From positions 1 through 8,895 of the forward strand of contig DAOVQI010000104.1 in NCBI GenBank assembly GCA_030628785.1: a DNA stretch of 8,895 nt. The letters run 5' to 3'. Made by a program: the position numbers and the translations under genes. The stretch is from Bacteroidota bacterium (lineage in GTDB: Bacteria; Bacteroidota; Bacteroidia; Bacteroidales; VadinHA17). Below are positions 1 through 5,215 of this stretch, one piece after another; within the stretch, counting starts at the first letter, position 1, and the number at the start of each line of letters is the position of its first letter. Below the pieces are notes generated by a model. The model saw only the letters and a list, made by a program, of their open reading frames with translations, was not told the origin of the DNA and made no database searches.

Positions 1-18
1 AAAAATAAGTCTAAATGA

Positions 19-58
19 AGGCTAAAAGGTTAATATGTGCAGTTAAAAACCTTAGCCT
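19..58. repeat. imperfect inverted repeat (AGGCTAA/TTAGCCT)
   Basis: AGGCTAA at 19-25 is complementary to TTAGCCT at 52-58. GGTT (28-31) and AACC (48-51) extend the stem across a 2-nt bulge, leaving a 16-nt loop. A second TTAGCCT at 84-90 lies just beyond the neighbouring palindrome and could pair with 19-25 instead. It could be the 3' end of an upstream transcript or part of a dispersed repeat; no strong U-tract favours a terminator. Confidence 0.35.
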
Positions 59-65
59 CTGCCTC

Positions 66-83
66 TCCCGAAAGCTTTCGGGA
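66..83. repeat. 18-nt perfect palindrome TCCCGAAAGCTTTCGGGA
   Basis: The 18 bases read the same on both strands. As RNA or extruded DNA they would form a 7-bp stem with an AGCT loop. The palindrome at 8873-8890 has the same sequence except for one compensated pair (A/T against T/A at positions 7 and 12), so the two look like members of one family. It lies outside any gene. A U-rich stretch (CCTTTTAT) follows only after seven more bases, so a terminator role is possible but not obvious. Confidence 0.8.
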
Positions 84-155
84 TTAGCCTTTTATAAGAT
101 AAGTTTTATTCCATACACATAACTTATTGTAAATCAATAAACAATTTTGAACTTA

Positions 156-196
156 GCCCCGCCTGGGTGGGGCGATCTCATGATCCGCCAGGCGGA
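156..196. repeat. GC-rich hairpin pair upstream of rfaE2
   Basis: GCCCC (156-160) pairs with GGGGC (169-173). TCCGCCAGGCGGA (184-196) is a perfect palindrome around its central A. CGCCTGG (160-166) is also complementary to CCAGGCG (188-194), so the two hairpins can refold into one. The block is much more GC-rich than its surroundings and ends 36 bp before the rfaE2 start codon. It may be a dispersed repeat, a terminator for an upstream gene, or a 5' leader structure. Confidence 0.6.
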
Positions 197-232
197 GAGT
201 AAATTCCGATACGTTAATTAAATTTTACAGAG

Positions 233-748
233 ATGGACAAACTGGAATGGATTAAATCGAAAATTATATCATGGGAAGAATTAAACCATTATATTTCTAT
301 TTATCGATTTAAAGAGCAGAAAATTATTTTTACAAACGGTTGTTTCGATCTTATACATCGTGGACATATTGAATATTTAGCCCGGGCAGCAAATCTTGGT
401 AGCATCTTAATCATTGGTTTGAATACTGACGACTCGGTAAAAAAAATTAAGGGTCCGGGCCGTCCTATTCAGGATGAATATTCAAGAGCTATGATCCTTT
501 CATCAATGGGTTTCATTAATCATGTTGTCTTGTTTGAGGAAGAAACACCTTATGAACTAATCAAGTCTGTTCAACCCGATATCCTTATTAAGGGGGGTGA
601 TTATAATCCGGAAGAAGTGGTAGGTTATGATCTGGTTAAAGCCAGGGGAGGACAAGTTATTATCATTGATTTAATCAAGGGGCTTTCCACAACAGGTATC
701 ATAAATAAATTATCTTCCCGACCGGAAAACCGAAAAAAAAACAAATAA
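233..748 (+). CDS. rfaE2: D-glycero-beta-D-manno-heptose 1-phosphate adenylyltransferase (RfaE domain II)
   Basis: This cytidylyltransferase-fold enzyme is expected to transfer AMP from ATP to heptose 1-phosphate, giving ADP-heptose for lipopolysaccharide-type glycans in the cytoplasm. Visible motifs are TNGCFDLIHRGH (residues 34-45) with the nucleotide-binding HxGH at H42-H45, GPGRP (74-78), KGGDY (120-124) and the LSTTGII loop (151-157), which corresponds to the family's ISTT signature. At 171 residues it is a stand-alone domain II; the sugar-kinase half found in the fused HldE of enterobacteria is absent, and no kinase gene is in the window. The ATG at 233 is the first in frame and lies in an A/T-rich leader without a Shine-Dalgarno site. 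The C-terminus is a short basic tail. radA follows after 42 bp and is probably cotranscribed. Close relatives include glycerol-3-phosphate cytidylyltransferases, but the motif set fits RfaE2 better. Confidence 0.92.
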   Translation: MDKLEWIKSKIISWEELNHYISIYRFKEQKIIFTNGCFDLIHRGHIEYLARAANLGSILIIGLNTDDSVKKIKGPGRPIQDEYSRAMILSSMGFINHVVLFEEETPYELIKSVQPDILIKGGDYNPEEVVGYDLVKARGGQVIIIDLIKGLSTTGIINKLSSRPENRKKNK

Positions 749-790
749 CACCGAAACAGTTTTTCCTGATAGACCTTATACAATTATTAA

Positions 791-2149
791 ATGGCAAAAA
801 GTAAAACAGTTTTTTTATGCCAGAATTGTGGTGTGGAATCACCCAAATGGATTGGTAAATGCCCGTCGTGTCATGAATGGAATACCTATGTAGAAGAAAA
901 AATCCACAAAGACACTTTCAGGCAAAGAGTAAAAACCACTTTTGCTTCTCAGGCGCAAAAATTATCTGAAGTTTCCATTTCGGAAGGAAAGAGGATTCCC
1001 ACTTACAGTAAGGAAATAAACAGGATCCTTGGCGGAGGAATAGTGCCGGGTTCTGTTTCATTAATTGGAGGGGAACCCGGAATTGGAAAATCAACGATTG
1101 CCCTTCAATTGGTGTTAAATTTTAAAAATCTAAGAACATTATACGTATCAGGTGAAGAAAGTAACCAGCAAATAAAACTACGTTCCGAAAGGCTTGGATT
1201 AACAAACGAACATTGCTATTTCCTGAATGAAACTTGCCTTGAAAACGTCTATTTACAAATTGACAAGATAGAACCTGATCTCCTTATTCTGGATTCAATT
1301 CAAACCCTTTACACCGACGACCTTGAATCCTCCCCGGGAAGTGTTTCACAGGTAAGGGAATGCGCCGCAAATCTGTTAAGATATGCAAAAGAGACATCAA
1401 CCCCAATGATTATTATTGGCCATATTAATAAAGAAGGTAATCTGGCAGGACCAAAAGTATTGGAACACATTGTAGATACGGTATTACAATTTGAAGGAGA
1501 CCAAAACCACATGTTCAGGATATTACGGGTTGTAAAAAACCGTTTTGGAGCAACATCTGAACTGGCTATTTTTGAAATGAGAAGCTCGGGGCTGGTTGAA
1601 GTTCAAAATCCTTCCGAGTTGCTCATTTCTCAAACCGATGAACAATTAAGCGGTGTTGCTATATGTGCTACCATCGATGGTATACGGCCCTTTATGATTG
1701 AATCACAATCGTTGGTCAGTTCAGCTGTTTATGGAACACCTCAGCGCTCGTCAACAGGCTTTGACCTCCGCAGGCTTAGTATGTTGCTTGCTGTCCTCGA
1801 AAAAAGAGCCGGTTTCAGACTGGCAGCAAAAGATGTATTCCTGAACATTGCCGGTGGAATAAAAGTCACAGATCCGGGTATTGATTTAGGTATAATAAGC
1901 GCCATTTTATCTTCCAATCTGGATATACCAATTGACAAAAACATTTGTTTTGCCGGTGAAGTAGGTTTATCAGGAGAAATAAGAGCTGTAAACCGGATAG
2001 ATAATAGAATTCGGGAAGCTGAAAAGCTTGGCTTTAAAAAAATATTTATAGCCAAACATAACCGAAAAGGTGTTGACTTTTCAAAGTTTAATATTCAATT
2101 CCGGTTTGTAAACCGAGTCGAAAAATTAGTCAGGGAACTTTTTGGATAA
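791..2149 (+). CDS. radA: DNA repair protein RadA (Sms)
   Basis: RadA is a RecA-like ATPase that promotes branch migration and processing of recombination intermediates. All expected parts are present in 452 residues, the usual length. There is an N-terminal C4 zinc finger (C10, C13, C24, C27), a Walker A motif GGEPGIGKST (93-102), a Walker B stretch LLILDSIQT (164-172), the RadA-specific KNRFG motif (249-253), and a Lon-protease-like C-terminal domain from about residue 285. That domain carries DPGIDLGI (361-368) where Lon has its catalytic serine region, so it is not expected to be proteolytic, as in other RadA proteins. The ATG at 791 puts the zinc finger at the normal distance from the N-terminus. 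The gene sits 42 bp after rfaE2 and 17 bp before a small lipoprotein gene, so the three probably form one transcription unit. No damage to the reading frame is visible. Confidence 0.97.
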   Translation: MAKSKTVFLCQNCGVESPKWIGKCPSCHEWNTYVEEKIHKDTFRQRVKTTFASQAQKLSEVSISEGKRIPTYSKEINRILGGGIVPGSVSLIGGEPGIGKSTIALQLVLNFKNLRTLYVSGEESNQQIKLRSERLGLTNEHCYFLNETCLENVYLQIDKIEPDLLILDSIQTLYTDDLESSPGSVSQVRECAANLLRYAKETSTPMIIIGHINKEGNLAGPKVLEHIVDTVLQFEGDQNHMFRILRVVKNRFGATSELAIFEMRSSGLVEVQNPSELLISQTDEQLSGVAICATIDGIRPFMIESQSLVSSAVYGTPQRSSTGFDLRRLSMLLAVLEKRAGFRLAAKDVFLNIAGGIKVTDPGIDLGIISAILSSNLDIPIDKNICFAGEVGLSGEIRAVNRIDNRIREAEKLGFKKIFIAKHNRKGVDFSKFNIQFRFVNRVEKLVRELFG

Positions 2150-2166
2150 TCTATATTAATTACACC

Positions 2167-2373
2167 ATGAAAAAACAGTTAATCACATTAATTTTTGTAT
2201 TTACTTTATTGGGCGGTTGTGATATTCTTAAAGAACTGGAACTTCCAACTTCAATTCCTCTGACAACTTCCGAAGTAGTTCAGGGCCTGAAAGAAGAAAA
2301 ACTGATCCGCAATGATCCAAAAGCCCGGGTAACGGAAATTTTAAAACGTGTCTTTGGATCTGCCTCTCTCTAA
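2167..2373 (+). CDS. internally deleted DUF4197-type lipoprotein (68 aa remnant)
   Basis: Residues 1-17 form a type II signal peptide with a basic start, a hydrophobic core and a lipobox (LGG before C18). Cleavage would leave a lipidated protein of 51 residues. LTTSEVVQGLKE (32-43) resembles the start of the DUF4197 domain. LIRNDPKARVTEILKRVFG (46-64) resembles the end of that same domain, as I remember the family. Full DUF4197 proteins are roughly 220-250 residues, so about 170 residues between the two motifs appear to be missing, with the join near K42-E44. The join lies in a purine run (AAAGAAGAAAAA, 2290-2301), which could be microhomology for a deletion. The frame is kept through the junction to the stop. 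It starts 17 bp after radA. It could be an expressed mini-lipoprotein, a decaying gene or an assembly artefact. DUF4197 has no known biochemical role. Confidence 0.6.
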   Translation: MKKQLITLIFVFTLLGGCDILKELELPTSIPLTTSEVVQGLKEEKLIRNDPKARVTEILKRVFGSASL

Positions 2374-2375
2374 CC

Positions 2376-2396
2376 CCGGAACTAAAAACTACAAAC
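2376..2396 (+). repeat. 7-nt unit array (NNNNAAC x3)
   Basis: Three consecutive 7-nt units, beginning at 2376 (CCGGAAC), 2383 and 2390, all end in AAC. The array begins 2 bp after the stop codon of the small lipoprotein gene. The sequence around it, TAACCCCGGAAC, is almost the same as that after the stop codon at 8703-8705. It belongs with the other heptad arrays in this window. Its function is not evident. Confidence 0.5.
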
Positions 2397-2449
2397 CCCA
2401 GTGAAATATGCTCCTTCCCTGATGAAATGTTTTCGTACCTCAAATTTCA

Positions 2450-2478
2450 CCCCGGCACAGTCATTCTTCCTTGCGGGG
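2450..2478. terminator. weak GC-rich hairpin between convergent genes
   Basis: CCCCG (2450-2454) pairs with CGGGG (2474-2478). After one bulged G, CA (2456-2457) pairs with TG (2472-2473), giving a 7-bp stem with a 14-nt loop. A further pair, GTGAAAT (2401-2407) and ATTTCAC (2444-2450), is separated by 36 nt. The position between converging transcripts suits a bidirectional terminator, but no clear U-tract follows on either strand. Confidence 0.25.
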
Positions 2479-2483
2479 CAGGC

Positions 2484-2504
2484 CACAAACTACGAACCAT
2501 AAAC
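2484..2504 (+). repeat. 7-nt unit array (NNNNAAC x3) abutting the mrcA stop
   Basis: Units at 2484 (CACAAAC), 2491 (TACGAAC) and 2498 (CATAAAC) are in perfect 7-nt register and all end in AAC. The last base is also the last base of the mrcA stop codon on the minus strand, so on that strand the array starts exactly where coding ends. It is related to the arrays at 2376, 4990, 5133 and 8707. Confidence 0.5.
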
Positions 2505-4858
2505 TATATATCCCTGTCAATCAAATCAAAATCTCCCTGGTTGTGTTCCAGCTCATATTTGTCACAATCCAGTTCAATATTAAATTGCAGGGGAGGTTCA
2601 AATTCATCAGCCTCCATTATCCCAAACATTTCATCCTCATAGATTTTTTTCATGAAAAGGCCAAAAACAGGCAAAGCCATATTAGCACCCGAACCAAGAC
2701 CTATATTATCAAAGTGAATGCTCCGGTCTTCCCAGCCGGTCCATATGCCGGTAACCAGATTTGGCGCTACTCCAACAAACCAACCATCGGAATGATTTTG
2801 GGTTGTACCTGTCTTCCCCCCAATTTGATTCATCAGTTCATATTTCCACCGTAACCTGCCGGCTGTGCCCTCCTTCACCACTCCTTCAAGTAAATTCAGC
2901 ATCAGGTAAGCATTCTCCTCACTGATGGCTTCTTCGATCCTGGGTGTAAATTTTAATAGTACATTACCGTCCTTGTCTTCAATCCTTGTTACAAATATTG
3001 GTTCTGTATATACTCCTTTGTTGTCAAAGGTTGCATAGGATCCAATCAGCTCATACAGTGTAATATCCGAAGTGCCAAGGAAAACGGAGTTCACCGGGTC
3101 TATACGACTGCGAATTCCCATTTTTTGCATTACTTCAATAACCGACTGTGGGTTAAATTGTTTCATTAACCAGGCAGAAACATAATTTTCAGAATTTGCC
3201 AAACCCCATTTCAGGGTTACCATCTTTCCCCAAAATTCTTTTCTGCCCGAACTTGCAGGGGTCCAGGTTGAATCATTATCCTTAAAGGTTTGAGGAACGT
3301 TTGGAACCTTATAGCAGGGTGAATAGCCATCCTGCATAGCCAATGTATACAGAAACGGCTTAATCGTACTGCCAACCTGTCGTTTTTGAGCTTTTACAGC
3401 ATCAAATTTAAAGTAGCGAAAATCAGGGCCACCCACGTAAGCTTTTACATAACCTGTATGCGGATCCATCGACATCAGGCCTGATCTGACAAAATATTTA
3501 TAATATAGAATTGAATCAAGAGGGGACATTGCCGTATCTATTGCCGTTGTGTCCCACGAAAAAACAGTCATTTCAACCGGAGTATTAAAAACAGCTAATA
3601 TGGAATCATTATTAACACCGGCATTTCGTAACCTTCTGTACCGGTCAGTTCTTCTGATAGACGATTCCATAATCCCTTCAATTTCCTCTATTTCCAAATC
3701 ATCAGAGAAGGGCGGGTTTTTCAATTCCGTAACTTTTTCCATAAATGTTTCCTGAAGTTCTGCCAGATGTTCCCTAACCGACGCTTCAGCAAATTGCTGC
3801 AATTTTGAATTAATCGTTGTATATATTTTAATCCCATCCCTGTATAAATTATAATTGGAACCATCCGGTTTGCGATTCTTGCGGCACCAACCGTAAAGCG
3901 GGTTGTTTTCCCATTCATAAACTGCCTCTTCAAATTGGTCATTAAAAAGAAAAAAACGTCGTTTTGGCTCGGGTTTGATCATTGTGGTCCTTAAATATTC
4001 CCTGAAATACGTAGCCAATCCGGAAATATGACTCTCTTCTTGAAAATCCAGTTCTATAGGTAGAATTTTAAGCGAATCATAAACGTCTTTTGCAAGGTAT
4101 CCGTATTTAACCATCTGGGATAATACAATATTCCTTCTCTTTAAGGTTTCATCGTATCTGCGGATTGGATTGTAATATGCCGGATTTTTTGCCATTCCGA
4201 TTAACATGGCTGATTGCTCGATATTCAGTGAATCGGGAGTAGTATTAAAATAAACAGAAGCAGCTGAACGGACACCAACTGCCTGATAAATAAAATCAAA
4301 AACATTCAGGTACATGGTAATGATTTCTTCTTTGGTGTACTGTTTTTCTAGTTTTACAGCAGTTTGCCACTCTTTGAATTTGGTTATACCTAATTTAACC
4401 TTCCTTACCAAACCAAACCGGTAATAAGTTGTATCTCTTGGGAAAAGATTTTTCGCCAGTTGCTGGGTTATGGTGCTTCCGCCCCCTGCCTGTCGTTGTC
4501 CCATTAAAAAAGTGCGAACAATAACTCTTGCCAACCCCTTTAGGTCAATTCCCGAATGTTTATAAAACCTTATGTCTTCGGTGGCAATCAGGGCATCAAC
4601 AATATGCGGGGAAATATCCCTGTATTGGGTCCATGTACGGTTTTGTATATAGAATTTCCCCAATAAAAAACCATCTTCAGAATATACCTCAGCAGCAAGA
4701 TTGTTTTCAGGGTTTTCTAATTGCTCAAATGTCGGCATTGGTCCAAGAACCTCTTTCGAAATAAGGAAAAACAGAACCACAATAACTATGAAAGGAGTGG
4801 CATACAGAGCCCAAAACCAACGGATGTAAATCCTGTATTTCGGTTTAACCTTCGGCAT
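2504..4858 (-). CDS. mrcA: class A penicillin-binding protein 1A (peptidoglycan glycosyltransferase/transpeptidase)
   Basis: This bifunctional cell-wall enzyme polymerises lipid II glycan strands and cross-links their peptides in the periplasm. It has a short basic cytoplasmic N-terminus and one membrane anchor at about residues 13-34. The GT51 domain follows, with ATEDIRFYKH carrying the first catalytic glutamate (E94), GGGSTITQQLAKN (125-137), and KFKE with the probable second glutamate (E163). The transpeptidase domain has the serine nucleophile in STIK (S497-K500), the SEN motif (S556-N558) and KTGT (682-685). Between them, residues 350-455 hold a long charged linker/OB-like region of the kind seen in large class A enzymes. 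All catalytic motifs are intact and 784 residues is a normal length for the Bacteroidota form. It is transcribed alone, convergent to the radA unit and divergent from topA. The ATG at 4858 gives the normal short cytoplasmic tail. Confidence 0.96.
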   Translation of the reverse strand: MPKVKPKYRIYIRWFWALYATPFIVIVVLFFLISKEVLGPMPTFEQLENPENNLAAEVYSEDGFLLGKFYIQNRTWTQYRDISPHIVDALIATEDIRFYKHSGIDLKGLARVIVRTFLMGQRQAGGGSTITQQLAKNLFPRDTTYYRFGLVRKVKLGITKFKEWQTAVKLEKQYTKEEIITMYLNVFDFIYQAVGVRSAASVYFNTTPDSLNIEQSAMLIGMAKNPAYYNPIRRYDETLKRRNIVLSQMVKYGYLAKDVYDSLKILPIELDFQEESHISGLATYFREYLRTTMIKPEPKRRFFLFNDQFEEAVYEWENNPLYGWCRKNRKPDGSNYNLYRDGIKIYTTINSKLQQFAEASVREHLAELQETFMEKVTELKNPPFSDDLEIEEIEGIMESSIRRTDRYRRLRNAGVNNDSILAVFNTPVEMTVFSWDTTAIDTAMSPLDSILYYKYFVRSGLMSMDPHTGYVKAYVGGPDFRYFKFDAVKAQKRQVGSTIKPFLYTLAMQDGYSPCYKVPNVPQTFKDNDSTWTPASSGRKEFWGKMVTLKWGLANSENYVSAWLMKQFNPQSVIEVMQKMGIRSRIDPVNSVFLGTSDITLYELIGSYATFDNKGVYTEPIFVTRIEDKDGNVLLKFTPRIEEAISEENAYLMLNLLEGVVKEGTAGRLRWKYELMNQIGGKTGTTQNHSDGWFVGVAPNLVTGIWTGWEDRSIHFDNIGLGSGANMALPVFGLFMKKIYEDEMFGIMEADEFEPPLQFNIELDCDKYELEHNQGDFDLIDRDI

Positions 4859-4878
4859 GGTATTGCTTTAGTTTTTTC

Positions 4879-4886
4879 CAAAATTA
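4879..4886 (-). promoter_or_regulatory. candidate Bacteroidota -7 promoter element for mrcA
   Basis: Read on the minus strand the sequence is TAATTTTG, a full match to the TAnnTTTG -7 consensus used by the Bacteroidota primary sigma factor. It lies 20 bp upstream of the mrcA ATG, implying a short leader. No good TTTG -33 element is seen at the usual spacing, so the call rests on the -7 match and position alone. Confidence 0.4.
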
Positions 4887-4989
4887 GTAATTATTAAAGA
4901 ATATCTGATTTAAAATTTTGATCTTAGCAAGCTATTTACTTTACTTTGTGAAAAAATTTTGACGAAATGTTAATTAACTTAAGTTGCTA

Positions 4990-5017
4990 GTTACAGGTTA
5001 CAGGTTTCGGGTTAATG
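4990..5017 (-). repeat. 7-nt unit array (x4, GTT orientation)
   Basis: Four successive 7-nt units start at 4990 (GTTACAG), 4997 (GTTACAG), 5004 (GTTTCGG) and 5011 (GTTAATG). Their reverse complements end in AAC, like the units at 5133-5160. It is therefore the same repeat type in the opposite orientation, inside the mrcA/topA spacer. Confidence 0.55.
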
Positions 5018-5109
5018 CGTTTATAATTAATATGATACATTTTGTTTTTGTTGTTTATTTTTAAATTACAGTATAAAGCCGAAATATTAAAACCCTTATA
5101 TTCTTTAAC

Positions 5110-5138
5110 TTGCCTGCCCGAATAATTCAGGCGGGCAA
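5110..5138. repeat. 29-nt imperfect inverted repeat (CCTGCCCG/CAGGCGGG type)
   Basis: Arms 5110-5123 and 5125-5138 are complementary at 12 of 14 positions around A5124. One of the two mismatches would be a G-U pair in RNA. It lies between divergent gene starts, so it cannot be a simple terminator for either neighbour. The GCCTG/CAGGC core is shared with the hairpins at 156-196. Confidence 0.55.
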
Positions 5139-5160
5139 CTCGCAACCCGTAACCCGCAAC
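5133..5160 (+). repeat. 7-nt unit array (x4, AAC orientation)
   Basis: Units at 5133 (GGGCAAC), 5140 (TCGCAAC), 5147 (CCGTAAC) and 5154 (CCGCAAC) are in exact 7-nt register. The first overlaps the right arm of the inverted repeat at 5110-5138. The array ends next to the possible -33 element of the topA promoter, so it could influence topA transcription. Confidence 0.6.
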
Positions 5161-5188
5161 TTGGGTTAATTAGTTAAATATAGTTTTG
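5161..5188 (+). promoter_or_regulatory. candidate Bacteroidota promoter for topA
   Basis: TAGTTTTG (5181-5188) is a full match to the TAnnTTTG -7 consensus. A TTG at 5161-5163, 17 nt upstream, may be a degenerate -33 element. Transcription would start a few bases after 5188, leaving a leader of roughly 20 nt before the ATG at 5216. The in-frame TTG at 5186-5188 falls inside this element, which argues against it as a start codon. Confidence 0.5.
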
Positions 5189-5215
5189 ATACACCCCCGT
5201 CAAACAATTTGGAAA

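Larger units (their letters stand above)
4859..5215. other. divergent intergenic region between mrcA and topA
   Basis: This 357-bp spacer contains no convincing gene. From left to right it holds a candidate mrcA -7 element (4879-4886), a heptad array in GTT orientation (4990-5017), an AT-rich stretch (about 5018-5109), an imperfect inverted repeat (5110-5138), a heptad array in AAC orientation (5133-5160) and a candidate topA promoter (5161-5188). The two heptad arrays point in opposite directions and lie about 115 bp apart. Confidence 0.7.

Noticed and set aside
1741..2055. 104-residue minus-strand frame inside radA
   Set aside because: It is a shadow of the Lon-like domain of radA, with no motif of its own.
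2427..2854. Two + strand open frames of 71 and 127 residues near the 3' end of mrcA
   Set aside because: They lie mostly antisense to the clear mrcA coding sequence, have no recognisable domain and begin in repeat-rich spacer.
4432..4437. Aspartate D142 in the PRD stretch of the penicillin-binding protein as a replaced second catalytic glutamate
   Set aside because: Alignment by eye with the RKxxE motif of GT51 places the second glutamate at E163 in KFKE, which is intact, so the enzyme is not unusual there.
4990..5160. Possible CRISPR-like or iteron array
   Set aside because: Units are only 7 nt with no spacers, and no cas or replication initiator gene is present.
5186..5215. TTG start giving TopA ten extra residues
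   Set aside because: The TTG is part of the likely promoter, and the extension has no family counterpart that I recognise.
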